From Blattabacterium cuenoti (lineage in GTDB: Bacteria > Bacteroidota > Bacteroidia > Flavobacteriales > Blattabacteriaceae): 64,000 nucleotides of DNA. The notes below the pieces were generated by a model. That model was not told where the DNA came from and did no database searches. It saw only the letters and a program-made list of their open reading frames with translations. Shown here piece after piece: positions 44,782 to 54,367 of the stretch. Within the stretch, counting starts at the first letter, position 1; each line of letters opens with the position of its first letter. The position numbers and the translations under genes are program-made. Location: NCBI RefSeq assembly GCF_014251815.1, contig NZ_CP059202.1, positions 496,001-560,000 of the forward strand, in the 5' to 3' direction.

Positions 44782-44783
44782 TC

Positions 44784-46616
44784 TTAAAAACTTTGTAGAG
44801 CAATTAACTTACTGTAAGTTCCTTTTTTTAAAATTAGAGTATTATGTTTTCCTTGTTCTATGATTTTTCCTTTTTCTAATACAATAATATGATCTGCATT
44901 TTGTATAATGGAAGAAGATAATTTCTGTGCTATTACAAGAGATGTTCTATTTTTCATCATTTTATTCAAGGCTTTTTGAACTAGAATTTCTGATTCTGTA
45001 TCTAAGGAAGAAGTCGCTTCATCTAAAATCATAATTGGAGGGTCTTTAAATACAGCTCTAGCTATGCTAATTCTTTGTTTTTGTCCTAATGATAATTTAT
45101 TTCCATTATATCCTATAATTGTGTCATATCCTTTTGGAAGTTTTTTTATAAAACAATGTGCATTGGCAATTTTAGCTGCTTGTATGACAGAATTTATAGA
45201 TATTTTTTTTTCTGCTCCTAATGTTATATTATTGAAAACAGAATCATTAAAAAGAACTGGTTCTTGAGTGACGATTCCTAATAATTTTCTATAATCTTTA
45301 ATTTTTAAATATTTTATATTAGTTCCATCTACAGTAATTTCTCCAGATGTAACATCATAAAAATTAGCTAACAAATTAGCAATAGTAGATTTTCCACTAC
45401 CAGATCGACCCACTAAAACTACGGTTTCTCCTTTTTTTAAAGAAAAATTCAAATTTTGAATTAAAATAAATTTGTTGTAAGTAAATGATACGTTTCGAAA
45501 TAAAATTTCATTCTTAAAATGAAAAATGGACTTATATCTAATTTTTTTGTGTGATACACATTTTGTATTCAATATTTCAACAATACGTTCTGCAGCAGCT
45601 CTTCCTTTTTGAACATTAGATATAGAATTCACTAAACTTTTCGCTGGATTAATAATTTGAAAAAATAGCCCTATAAAAGGAAAAAGTATTTCTGGAGCCA
45701 TTTCTTTTTTTTCCAAAAAAAGTTTCCCTCCATACCAAATGATTAAAATCATTGTAATTGAACCTAAAAATTCGCTCATAGGAGAAGCCAATTCTTTTTT
45801 TCTATTAACACGAGCAGATAGTATTTTTTGATAATCAGATACTTGTTCAAAACGTTTTTGCATTTGATTTTCAGCATTGAAAATATTGATAATCTTGATA
45901 GAATTTAAAGTTTCTTCTATAACAGAAAATAATTTTCCTAATTGATTTTGAGCACCTCTTGCATCTTTTTTTAAACTATTTCCTATAATAGATAAAAAAG
46001 CTCCCATTAAAGGGAGCAATAAAAAAGCAAATAACGTTAGTTGATAACTCATCAGAAATAAGGTCATAAAATGAAATATGACCATAATAGGAGAACTAAT
46101 TAAATTAGCTAAAGAACTAACAATAGATACCTCTATTTCATTGACATCATTAGATAATCTAGACATTAGATCCCCATTTTTTTTATTAGAAAAAAAAATT
46201 ATTGGTAAAGAAAGTATTTTTTTGTGAAAATCATTTCGAATATTTCGAACTATAGAAGTTTTGATTCCTATTAAAAAATATTCTGCCAAGTATCGAAAAA
46301 CATTTCGAATTAAAAAAAGTAAAATGATAAAAATACAAAATATCGCTAAAGTGTTTATCTTCCCATATTTATTTGATAGTACCTTTACGTAATCATGAAA
46401 ATATTTCGTAATGAAGTCAAAAGATACATTGAAAGAATTTAAAAATGTTGGTTTATTTTTGTATTTAGAAGATTGAAGTAAAATACTCAATACAGGGGAA
46501 ATAGATATTATAGATATAACAGAAAATAAAGAATATAAAAAATTACATAATATATTAAATACATAATGATATTTGTAAGGTTTTGAATAAGATAAAATTT
46601 TTTTAAGTGCATTCAT
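44784..46616 (-). CDS. ABC transporter, fused permease and ATPase (MsbA-like)
   Basis: 610-residue half-transporter: six membrane helices (~15-330), then an ATPase domain. Walker A GRSGSGKSTIANLL, Q-loop VTQEPVLFND, signature LSLGQKQRISIAR (normally LSGGQ) and Walker B IMILDEATSSLDTES are intact. The type exports lipids or drugs; in Gram-negative bacteria MsbA flips lipid A. With lptC and bamA near, a lipid A role is plausible but not shown. Upstream gap of 105 bases to secDF has no clear promoter. Confidence 0.93.
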   Translation of the reverse strand: MNALKKILSYSKPYKYHYVFNILCNFLYSLFSVISIISISPVLSILLQSSKYKNKPTFLNSFNVSFDFITKYFHDYVKVLSNKYGKINTLAIFCIFIILLFLIRNVFRYLAEYFLIGIKTSIVRNIRNDFHKKILSLPIIFFSNKKNGDLMSRLSNDVNEIEVSIVSSLANLISSPIMVIFHFMTLFLMSYQLTLFAFLLLPLMGAFLSIIGNSLKKDARGAQNQLGKLFSVIEETLNSIKIINIFNAENQMQKRFEQVSDYQKILSARVNRKKELASPMSEFLGSITMILIIWYGGKLFLEKKEMAPEILFPFIGLFFQIINPAKSLVNSISNVQKGRAAAERIVEILNTKCVSHKKIRYKSIFHFKNEILFRNVSFTYNKFILIQNLNFSLKKGETVVLVGRSGSGKSTIANLLANFYDVTSGEITVDGTNIKYLKIKDYRKLLGIVTQEPVLFNDSVFNNITLGAEKKISINSVIQAAKIANAHCFIKKLPKGYDTIIGYNGNKLSLGQKQRISIARAVFKDPPIMILDEATSSLDTESEILVQKALNKMMKNRTSLVIAQKLSSSIIQNADHIIVLEKGKIIEQGKHNTLILKKGTYSKLIALQSF

Positions 46617-46721
46617 TTAATTTTCTTAATCCCAATATATACAAGGAATAAAGATAGACATAAAAATTTTTAATTAATAAAATAATATCTCATAATTATT
46701 TATGTAAATCGATAAAATAAA

Positions 46722-49487
46722 ATGCGTATAAGAAATTTTTTTACGATTTTTGTAACCATAATACTGACTACAATTTGTTTATATTATATATTATCCAGTA
46801 TTGATATTAAAAATTACACATTAACATTAAAAAAAAATAATAAAAAAACTTTAAATCTAGGATTAGATTTAAAAGGAGGAATTAGTATGATTTTAGATAT
46901 CTCTGAAAGAGATTTGTTGAGAAAATTTTCTGATAATTCTCAAAATTTTATTTTTTTAAAAGCATTGCAAAATGCAGATGATAAAAAAAAAGAAAATCCC
47001 AATATAGATTATTTGTCATTTTTTATAAATTCTTTTAATAAAGAGGTAAAAAATAAAAAATTAAATATTAATTTATCTTCTCCTAACTTATTTGGAAATA
47101 AATCAAATTCCGAAGATATTCATCCTAATAGTTCTGATTTTGAAGTCGAAAAATTTCTAAGAAAAAAAATAGAATCATCTATAATTTCTATTCAAAATAT
47201 TCTTAGATCTAGAATAGATAGATTTGGAATCAAACAACCAAATATACAAAGAATTAAAAATTCTAACCGAATTTTAATAGAATTGTCCGGATCCGGTATA
47301 AAAAATATGGATAGGATAAAAAATATTTTAGAAAAAAAAGCTGAATTAAATTTTTTTGAAACTTATAGTTTTCAAGAAATTGTTCCATATTTTAATACGA
47401 TAGATAAATTTTTTGATAAAAACCATTTTAAAAAATCTATCATAGATATCTTGAATATTTCACTTATTAAATCTTCACATATGGTTGGATTAGTTCATGT
47501 CAAATATGAAAAAATTATTTCCAATTTTTTAAATTCTACGGAAGCGAAAAATTGTTTACCATATCATTTACATGATGTGAAATTTATGTGGGGATATAAA
47601 AATTTAAATAATTTTTTACAATTATTTGCTGTTAAAATAAATGATGAAGACGAAGAAACATCTTTAAATGGAAATATGGTAACTCATGCCTACAAATCTT
47701 TTGGCCCTTTAAATGAAATATCTATAAATATAAAAATGAATGAAGAAGGATCTAAAAAATGGAAAATATTTACAGAAAAAAATATGGGAAAAAGCGTAGC
47801 AATAGTGCTTGATAATTTAGTATATGCAGTTCCTGTGGTAAAATCGATCATTTCAAATGGGATGTCTCAAATATATGGAAATTTTTCAACACAAGAATCT
47901 AATGACTTAATCAATATATTGAATACAGGGGAATTACCTACTTCTGTAAAAATTGTTCAAACAGATGTGATAGGGCCTTATTTAGGAAAGGAATCTATTC
48001 GAAGGGGGGTAATATCTTTTTTAATCGCCTTATCTTTTATATTTGTTTGGATGTTTTTTTACTATTCTATTCCAGGATTATATGCTGGTATTGTCCTATT
48101 TTTTAATATAATATTCATTTTAGGTATTCTTATTTCTATGAATGCAGTATTGACCTTTCCTGGTATTGCAGGGATTATATTAACATTAGCAATGTCAATG
48201 GATGCTAGTATTCTGATTTATGAGAAAATTAAAGAAAATATAAAAAATAAAGTTTTCATTTTAACATCTATTCATAATAGTTACTCATTACAAGGCGCTT
48301 TATCATCTATTATAGATGGACAAATCACTACTTTATTATGCGGAATCATTTTATTTTATTTTGGGGTCGGACCCATACGAGGTTTTTCTACTACCTTAAT
48401 TATTGGAATTTTGATATCTATGTTTACTTCCATTTGTTTAGGAAGATTATTTTTAGAATGGCATTTAAAGAAATATAAAAAAATTATTTTTAGAAAAAAA
48501 ATATTAATTCCTGTTTTGAATACAATTCAAAATATACAATATGATTTTTTATCCAAAAGAAAATGGGTCTATATGATTTCTTGTCTCATTATAATTATCA
48601 GCATATTTTCTTTTTTATTCAAGGGATTTAATTTTGGTTTAGATTTTGTTGGAGGTCGTTCTTATGTAATTCTTTTTGATCGAAAAATATTTCCAGAAAA
48701 AATTTCTGAAATTTTATCAAAAACATTTCCAGAAAACGGAAAACCTTCTTTCCCTAGAGTACAAACATTTGGATCCGATAATCAACTTAAAATAGTTACT
48801 AAATATAAAATATATAAAGAAAACGACCAAGTAGACGAAATGATTTTAAAAAAAATGTTTACAGCTTTAAAAGCCTTTTTACCTATAAATTTTTATGAAT
48901 TTAAAAATATAAAAAAAAATAAATCGTTAGGGATTTTATCTATAGAGAAAATAGGCCCTTTAGTAGCTAGGAACATGATTTATAAATCTTTTATTTCTAT
49001 CATTATTTCTTTAATAGGAATTTTTACATATATCTTTATAAGATTCAAAAAATGGCAATTTGGATTAGGAGCAATAATCTCTTTAATTCATGATTCAATT
49101 ATTGTACTTGGAATATTTTCTTTTTTTCACGAAAAATTTCCTATTCTAGAAATAGATCAAACTTTTATAGCTGCTTTATTAACAATTATAGGCTATTCCA
49201 TAAATGATACCGTAATAGTTTATGATAAAATTAGACAAATTTCAAAAAAAACATCTATCACGATGAAAGAAACCATAAACAAAGGGATTTGTAGCTCTCT
49301 TACCAGAACTATAAATACTTCTTTTATTACTTTATTAGTAATTTCTATCATTTTTTTATTTGGAGGAAAAGTTCTTCATAGTTTTATGTTGGCTTTATTT
49401 ATTGGAATTAGTGTTGGTACTTATTCCTCTATATTTATAGCTCCATCTATAGTATATGATTTTGTAAAAAAAAATATGAAAGAATGA
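46722..49487 (+). CDS. secDF: Fused protein translocase subunit SecDF
   Basis: Proton-driven partner of SecYEG that pulls secreted proteins across the inner membrane. 921 residues, a single-chain SecD–SecF as in Bacteroidetes. SecD part: helix 1 (~7-25), LNLGLDLKGGISMIL, large periplasmic domain (~90-420), and helices with GIAGIILTLAMSMDASILIYE. SecF part from ~620: FNFGLDFVGGRSYVI (~649-663) and GYSINDTVIVYDKIR (~824-838). The family-conserved Asp and Gly of the proton path are present. Its stop overlaps tatA by 4 bases. Confidence 0.96.
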   Translation: MRIRNFFTIFVTIILTTICLYYILSSIDIKNYTLTLKKNNKKTLNLGLDLKGGISMILDISERDLLRKFSDNSQNFIFLKALQNADDKKKENPNIDYLSFFINSFNKEVKNKKLNINLSSPNLFGNKSNSEDIHPNSSDFEVEKFLRKKIESSIISIQNILRSRIDRFGIKQPNIQRIKNSNRILIELSGSGIKNMDRIKNILEKKAELNFFETYSFQEIVPYFNTIDKFFDKNHFKKSIIDILNISLIKSSHMVGLVHVKYEKIISNFLNSTEAKNCLPYHLHDVKFMWGYKNLNNFLQLFAVKINDEDEETSLNGNMVTHAYKSFGPLNEISINIKMNEEGSKKWKIFTEKNMGKSVAIVLDNLVYAVPVVKSIISNGMSQIYGNFSTQESNDLINILNTGELPTSVKIVQTDVIGPYLGKESIRRGVISFLIALSFIFVWMFFYYSIPGLYAGIVLFFNIIFILGILISMNAVLTFPGIAGIILTLAMSMDASILIYEKIKENIKNKVFILTSIHNSYSLQGALSSIIDGQITTLLCGIILFYFGVGPIRGFSTTLIIGILISMFTSICLGRLFLEWHLKKYKKIIFRKKILIPVLNTIQNIQYDFLSKRKWVYMISCLIIIISIFSFLFKGFNFGLDFVGGRSYVILFDRKIFPEKISEILSKTFPENGKPSFPRVQTFGSDNQLKIVTKYKIYKENDQVDEMILKKMFTALKAFLPINFYEFKNIKKNKSLGILSIEKIGPLVARNMIYKSFISIIISLIGIFTYIFIRFKKWQFGLGAIISLIHDSIIVLGIFSFFHEKFPILEIDQTFIAALLTIIGYSINDTVIVYDKIRQISKKTSITMKETINKGICSSLTRTINTSFITLLVISIIFLFGGKVLHSFMLALFIGISVGTYSSIFIAPSIVYDFVKKNMKE

Positions 49488-49741
49488 GTAATTTTTTATT
49501 TATTAGTATAGAAGAAAGTTTTTTTATCATTTTTATAGCTATACTTGTTTTTGGTCCTAAAAAAATACCAGATATAGCTCGTGGATTAGGAGAAGGAATA
49601 CGGTATTTAAAAAACGCCAAAACAAAAATTAAAAATGAGATTATTAAAAATAATATAGATCAATCTATAAAAAAAAAAGATAATCATAATCATAAAGAAA
49701 AAAAATACATACCTCCTTATTCTATAAAACGAAATAATTAG
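49484..49741 (+). CDS. tatA: Twin-arginine translocase TatA/TatB family subunit
   Basis: 85 residues: short N-terminal membrane helix (~9-21), the hinge FGPKKIP (~24-30), then an amphipathic helix (DIARGLGEGIRYLKNAK) and a charged tail. This is the TatA/E layout, forming the pore for folded proteins. TatC is not in this window. The start overlaps secDF as ATGA. Its stop TAG forms the first part of a strong hairpin at the convergence with ppiD. Confidence 0.93.
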   Translation: MSNFLFISIEESFFIIFIAILVFGPKKIPDIARGLGEGIRYLKNAKTKIKNEIIKNNIDQSIKKKDNHNHKEKKYIPPYSIKRNN

Positions 49742-49765
49742 AAAAAATATTATATATTTTTTCTA
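49739..49765. terminator. Bidirectional terminator hairpin on the tatA and ppiD stop codons
   Basis: Arms 49739-49750 and 49754-49765 are perfectly complementary: a 12-bp stem (TAGAAAAAATAT) around a TAT loop. It contains A6 and T6, giving a T-run on each strand. tatA's stop (49739-49741) and ppiD's last base (49750) are both inside. It can serve both convergent genes. Confidence 0.6.
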
Positions 49766-51876
49766 TGATCTTTAATATTAGATTTTTCAATTAATACATC
49801 TCCTATTTTTTCTAAAACATTTTTTCTTAAGTGTGTGTTTAAAGATTCCATTTCATCGGAAAAATATGAAAGTTTTTTATATGTATTAAAACGTTTTAGT
49901 GGTCTTATGAAAAAAACCCCTTTCTCTCCTAATATTGGTTTAGAAGTTTTATGTAATTTTGAGGAAAAAGCATATCCCACTACTTTAGGTTCTTGATAGG
50001 TTCCAATCATAGACTGATAAAAATTTATTTTATGATATTTATTTATTTTTATAGAAAAACGTGAAGCTATTTCTTCCAAACTTACATATTTATTGTTAAT
50101 TATATTAGATAAATAGTAATCAATTTTTTTATTAATGAGTAAAGGGACTATATTTTTTTTTATTTCTTCAATAGGATATCCATTTTTTTGAATTTTAGAT
50201 AAAAATACTATGATATAATCTTTATTTGAAGTGGAAAAAATTTTAGTATCTCCCTCTTTTCTGTCTTTTTCATAAGACCAATTTATAATTTCTTTATCTA
50301 ATTCTGTATTTAAATCGTCAATATTCCATTGACTCCTTTTTATTTCCTTTAAAAAAATAGTTTCATATCTTTTTTTCCTGGCATTATTGATAAATACATT
50401 CAAACTTGAATTCTTATTTTCCTTCAAAAACTGAACAGTTTTTCGATAAAGTAAATCTTCCGTTTTTTTTGATGGAGTAAGCGTTTTTACTATTATAGCG
50501 AATTGATAAACAGGTTTTATGTCTTTTATATTGTCAATTCTAATAATGTGATAACCAAATTTAGTCTCAGATAAACCTATTGTTCCTTTTTTATTTTTTG
50601 AAGAAAAAAAATCAAATTCCCCCTTATTTCCCTTAAATATTTCATTTTGATCATCATATTTTATCCATCCTAAATTTCCTTGATTTTTTTTCGAAGTTCT
50701 GATATCATCAGATTTTTTTATGACTAATGAATTAAACTGATTAGGATTTTTTTTAACAATCTCATATATTGTTTTTGCTATCTTTTCAGCATCTTTCTTC
50801 GTTCTATTATTAGAAAAACGCACAGAATCTTTATGAGAAATCAATATATGACTGGATAAAACAGAATGATATATCATTTTTTTTCCAGTTATTTTAGCCA
50901 TAACATAAATATTGTTTTCCTTAACAGGCCCAAACATATCCCCCACTTGATTGTTTTTATCCACAAAATGTTGCAAAACAACAGGAATATCTTTTTTTAA
51001 ATAAAAATTCGAATCAAAAGGTTTTTCAGATTGATTAGAAACAATTATAGAATTATGATTGGAAAATTTCAATTTTTGAAACAATTTTTTCATTTTGAAA
51101 TCCATGTTTTTTTCATCATCCAATGATGGATAAGAACGAAAAATTACAAAACTAAGATTTCTTAAATTTTCTTTTTTGTAAAGAAATTTGTTTTTTTTAA
51201 TGAAATCACGAATTTCATTACTTTTTATTTTATAATATTTTTTTTTTATTTCTGAATAAGGAATAAATATATAATCAATTATAGAAAATAAATTTTTATC
51301 TTTATAGTTCAATTTTGCTTCTACAAAGGATGTATTTAATCCATACATCAACATTTCTACATATTTTTTTGCAACAATTCTTTTTGAAATACTATTTTTT
51401 TCATAAGACCAAATATTTTTTTCTTCTTCTACTTGAGGAGTAGAAGGTAATTTTTCCAAATTTTTTAAATAAAATTTAAATTTATCCATATTCATTTTTC
51501 CTTTATCATCTTGAAAATCAATGATTTTACTATATATCGATTGCTTTTCTATTGCTTTCCAAAAATCTACTTTGGTACTTTGTATTCCTAATTTTTTAGC
51601 TTCTTGGTTTAATACTTTTTCATGAACTAATAATTTCCAAGCGTCATTCTTTAAATAATGATCAGGTTCATCTTCCCGAAATCGTTTCAGAAATTGAAAA
51701 CAATCCACATATTCTTTTATAAGAATGTTCTCTCCATTTACTTTTCCAATAATAGTGGAATTTTCAGTAAAGAACCTCAATATCATGTTAGGATCTAATA
51801 CAAAAAATATCAAAGATACGCTTATAAAAAAGAAAACTAACCATGTATTTTTTCTGATTTTTTCTAAAAAATTCAT
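49750..51876 (-). CDS. ppiD: PpiD/SurA-like peptidyl-prolyl isomerase chaperone
   Basis: 708 residues: one N-terminal membrane helix (~12-31, TWLVFFFISVSLIFFVL), SurA-N-like helical region (~40-230), then a parvulin domain (~330-455; SHILISHKDSVRF … GNLGWIKYDD … GYHIIRIDNI). It is periplasmic and membrane-anchored, helping newly exported proteins fold. It forms lptC–CNNM–ppiD on the minus strand, the flavobacterial order. CNNM ends one base before its ATG. Sequence is lysine-rich from AT drift, but the parvulin core is good. Confidence 0.9.
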   Translation of the reverse strand: MNFLEKIRKNTWLVFFFISVSLIFFVLDPNMILRFFTENSTIIGKVNGENILIKEYVDCFQFLKRFREDEPDHYLKNDAWKLLVHEKVLNQEAKKLGIQSTKVDFWKAIEKQSIYSKIIDFQDDKGKMNMDKFKFYLKNLEKLPSTPQVEEEKNIWSYEKNSISKRIVAKKYVEMLMYGLNTSFVEAKLNYKDKNLFSIIDYIFIPYSEIKKKYYKIKSNEIRDFIKKNKFLYKKENLRNLSFVIFRSYPSLDDEKNMDFKMKKLFQKLKFSNHNSIIVSNQSEKPFDSNFYLKKDIPVVLQHFVDKNNQVGDMFGPVKENNIYVMAKITGKKMIYHSVLSSHILISHKDSVRFSNNRTKKDAEKIAKTIYEIVKKNPNQFNSLVIKKSDDIRTSKKNQGNLGWIKYDDQNEIFKGNKGEFDFFSSKNKKGTIGLSETKFGYHIIRIDNIKDIKPVYQFAIIVKTLTPSKKTEDLLYRKTVQFLKENKNSSLNVFINNARKKRYETIFLKEIKRSQWNIDDLNTELDKEIINWSYEKDRKEGDTKIFSTSNKDYIIVFLSKIQKNGYPIEEIKKNIVPLLINKKIDYYLSNIINNKYVSLEEIASRFSIKINKYHKINFYQSMIGTYQEPKVVGYAFSSKLHKTSKPILGEKGVFFIRPLKRFNTYKKLSYFSDEMESLNTHLRKNVLEKIGDVLIEKSNIKDHRKNI

Positions 51877-51877
51877 T

Positions 51878-53167
51878 TTAAAATTTTTTTTTAAGAAAAA
51901 CTTCTTCTATTTTATTTTTAGACACTTTTTTAATTTCAATAAAAAAATTTTGATTTATGATAATTTTGTCTCCATTTTTTGGAATATCTCCTATATGAGC
52001 AACAATCAACCCACCTAAAGTTTCATATTTATCCGATTTAGGAAGGTCCAGATTGTATTTTGCATTAATAAAATCAATTTCTAAACGGGCAGAAAACAAA
52101 AATTCATAATCATTTAATTTATTATCCAGTAATAAATTTTCATCATGTTCATCTTTAATATCTCCAATAAATTCTTCTAAAATATCTTCTATAGTTATCA
52201 TCCCTGCAGTTCCCCCATACTCATCTAATACTATAGCAATACTTATTTTTTTTTTAATTAAAAGATCCATGATTTCTCTAATAGGCGTAGTCACATAAAC
52301 TAATTCTACGGATCTAATTATAGATTCAATATTTTGGGGTTTCTTTAGTAATTCTAAATAATGAATATAACCTATAATATTATCTATATTATTTTTATAA
52401 ATAACTATTTTAGATAAGCCGCTTTCAGTGAAAATATTTCGAATATTATCTATAGAAGAAAATACTAGATTAGAAGAAACGATCTCCTTTCTAGGAATCA
52501 TACATTCTCGTGCTTTTTTTTCAGAAAAATTCAAAGCTTTATGAAAAATTTCAATTTCAGATTCCACAATCTCTTTTCCTTTTATATTTTTTCCTATATT
52601 TTCTGACAAAAAGTAAATCAAATCTTCTTTGTCAAAAATTTTTTTTTTTTCATTTTTTTGTTCTCCTAAAATTTTTAAAAAAATATTAGAAATACAAATA
52701 ATCAAGTTTGTAATAGGAGAAAATATCTTATATATTACATATGCAGGTAGAATGAATAAGCTTAATAATTCATTTGAATAAACACTAAATATTATTTTTG
52801 GAATAAATTCTCCAACAATTAAAATAATAGTTGCAGAAAAAACTGTTTCTAGAAAAAACATCCATAAAGAATTATCTGAAAATTCTTTTGGAAAAAGAAA
52901 TAAAAATAATTTCCCCATATAAATACCATATATAACTAAGGATATTGTATTTCCAATTACCATTGTTGTGATAAATTTTTTAGAATTACTAATACTTTTT
53001 GATAGGATTTTAGAATGAAAAGATCCTTTTTCTTTTTCTATCTCTATTTGAAATAAACTAGAAGAAATTAAAGCCATCTCCATACCAGAAAAAAAAGCAG
53101 AAACAAATATAGTGACAAAAACTATACTTGTATAAAAAATTATATTATTTAACAGGCAAAGTCCCAC
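51878..53167 (-). CDS. CNNM/CorC-type transmembrane protein with CBS domains
   Basis: 429 residues: DUF21 membrane domain (~5-180), CBS pair (~205-330) including ECMIPRKEIV, linker EYGGTAGMITIEDILEEFIG, and C-terminal CorC_HlyC domain (~345-428). Members move or regulate Mg2+/Co2+, and flavobacterial GldE belongs to this group. Gliding is not expected here, so ion homeostasis is the likelier job. The start overlaps the lptC end by 23 bases, so translation may be coupled. Confidence 0.9.
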   Translation of the reverse strand: MGLCLLNNIIFYTSIVFVTIFVSAFFSGMEMALISSSLFQIEIEKEKGSFHSKILSKSISNSKKFITTMVIGNTISLVIYGIYMGKLFLFLFPKEFSDNSLWMFFLETVFSATIILIVGEFIPKIIFSVYSNELLSLFILPAYVIYKIFSPITNLIICISNIFLKILGEQKNEKKKIFDKEDLIYFLSENIGKNIKGKEIVESEIEIFHKALNFSEKKARECMIPRKEIVSSNLVFSSIDNIRNIFTESGLSKIVIYKNNIDNIIGYIHYLELLKKPQNIESIIRSVELVYVTTPIREIMDLLIKKKISIAIVLDEYGGTAGMITIEDILEEFIGDIKDEHDENLLLDNKLNDYEFLFSARLEIDFINAKYNLDLPKSDKYETLGGLIVAHIGDIPKNGDKIIINQNFFIEIKKVSKNKIEEVFLKKKF

Positions 53168-53690
53168 TAATATTTTTTAATCTAATTTCTTTTAAATCTT
53201 CGGTCGCTTCTATTCCATTCGTTGCGTACAGTATAATTTTATCTTTTTTATCTGAATGAAATGTAATTTTTGTATATTTTTTATTAAATATTCTTTTATC
53301 TTTTCTGTCCCAGAAAATCTCCTCAGTTTTCAAAAAAAACCCTTTTGGATTCATAATTTTTATATCTCCTTTAATGTGATAAAATATTTTATTAATTGAT
53401 TTTACCCAATCAGCACTAAGATAAATATATTTATTAGTATTTTTATTATCATAAATGAATAAATTAAAACCATTTGGAAATAAAGTATAAGAAGCATATT
53501 CTTTAATAACAGGAGAATAAATCATAAATTTTAATATCCCTTTTTCTTTATATAAAAAACTTGTTTTAATAAAGATATTTTTCGGTATTTCTTTTTTATT
53601 ATTTTTGATTATTATTAATGGCTCTTTATTTACACAAGAAAATATAAAAAAAAATACCGAAAAAATATAATAACGAAATTTATGACTGAT
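53145..53690 (-). CDS. lptC: LptC-like lipopolysaccharide export lipoprotein, no canonical start codon
   Basis: Periplasmic bridge of the Lpt system carrying LPS to the outer membrane. The body (EYASYTLFPNGF … IKIMNPKGFFLKTEEIFWD … GIEATEDLKEI) matches Bacteroidetes LptC. The first ATG in frame is at 53525, but the frame stays open upstream and encodes a lipoprotein signal KFRYYIFSVFFFIFSC with a Cys at its end. No ATG, GTG or TTG exists there in any suitable position, so I place the start at ATC 53690 (ATA 53693 is equally possible), about 181 residues. A start at 53525 would lose the signal. The upstream region carries the tRNA-Phe promoter on the opposite strand. Confidence 0.75.
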   Translation of the reverse strand: MSHKFRYYIFSVFFFIFSCVNKEPLIIIKNNKKEIPKNIFIKTSFLYKEKGILKFMIYSPVIKEYASYTLFPNGFNLFIYDNKNTNKYIYLSADWVKSINKIFYHIKGDIKIMNPKGFFLKTEEIFWDRKDKRIFNKKYTKITFHSDKKDKIILYATNGIEATEDLKEIRLKNISGTLPVK

Positions 53691-53700
53691 TATTTTATTG

Positions 53701-53708
53701 TATTTTTG
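53701..53708 (+). promoter_or_regulatory. Candidate promoter of tRNA-Phe, -7 element
   Basis: TATTTTTG matches TAnnTTTG and ends 14 bases before the tRNA, as at tRNA-Arg (16). The -33 position 19 bases upstream reads TTT instead of TTG. It lies beside the lptC start region on the other strand. Confidence 0.5.
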
Positions 53709-53722
53709 TTTATGTTCTTTTT

Positions 53723-53795
53723 GGTATCTTAGCTCAGTAGGTAGAGCAAAGGACTGAAAATCCTTGTGTCCCCGGTTCGATTCCGGGAGATACCA
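53723..53795 (+). tRNA. tRNA-Phe(GAA)
   Basis: A 73-base cloverleaf without CCA. The acceptor GGTATCT pairs with AGATACC, discriminator A. D-arm TAGCTCAGTAGGTAGAGCA, anticodon arm AAGGA-CTGAAAA-TCCTT with anticodon GAA, and T-arm CCCGGTTCGATTCCGGG are normal. It is transcribed opposite to the envelope genes around it. Confidence 0.97.
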
Positions 53796-53813
53796 CTATC
53801 ACTTATCACTATA

Positions 53814-54332
53814 TTATTTTAATCCTAGTTCTTTTTTAACTGCTTCTGTTATGTCTTCTCCTTTATTTACTAAAATGCCTTTTCCGGGGCTGCAATCATC
53901 TACTCTTATAATATCTTTGTCTTTATCTATTACTTTATGAATTGCCTTTTCTATTTTCTTATATATAGGATTCAGTAGTTGATTTTGTTTTTTCGTTAAA
54001 TCATCTGCAGCTGTTTTTTGGTAAGCATGAGCTCTTGCTTGTAAAATTTCTAGCTCTTTCTTAAGAATAGGATTTCTATTTTTTTTAAATTTTTCTGCTT
54101 TTTTATGAAATTCTTTTGCTAATTTATCTAATATATTTTCATGAATTTTACTAATTCTGTATAATTCATTTTGAACAATAGAAAACTCTGGCATTTTTTC
54201 TATCAAAGACATACTATTAAGACAAACTATTTTTTTATGACATTCATTGTAATTTTTCCGATCTTGAGAATATGAATAATATCCAAATAGAAATATAAAT
54301 AATATAAAATAAAAAATTGTATTTTTTTTCAT
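53814..54332 (-). CDS. skp: OmpH/Skp family periplasmic chaperone
   Basis: 172 residues: signal peptide (~1-22, FYFILFIFLFGYYSYS), then a long helical coiled-coil arm (~45-150) typical of Skp, which holds unfolded outer-membrane proteins in the periplasm. The N-terminal mature part CLNSMSLIEKMPEF matches the Bacteroidetes family (often two copies; only one here). 35 bases after bamA on the same strand, so it follows its client-handling partner. C-terminal 160s carry DDCSPGKGILVNKGEDIT, normal for the family. Confidence 0.92.
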   Translation of the reverse strand: MKKNTIFYFILFIFLFGYYSYSQDRKNYNECHKKIVCLNSMSLIEKMPEFSIVQNELYRISKIHENILDKLAKEFHKKAEKFKKNRNPILKKELEILQARAHAYQKTAADDLTKKQNQLLNPIYKKIEKAIHKVIDKDKDIIRVDDCSPGKGILVNKGEDITEAVKKELGLK

Positions 54333-54367
54333 ATGATTCTTTTTTTTTGTGTTTTATTTGTATTGTT

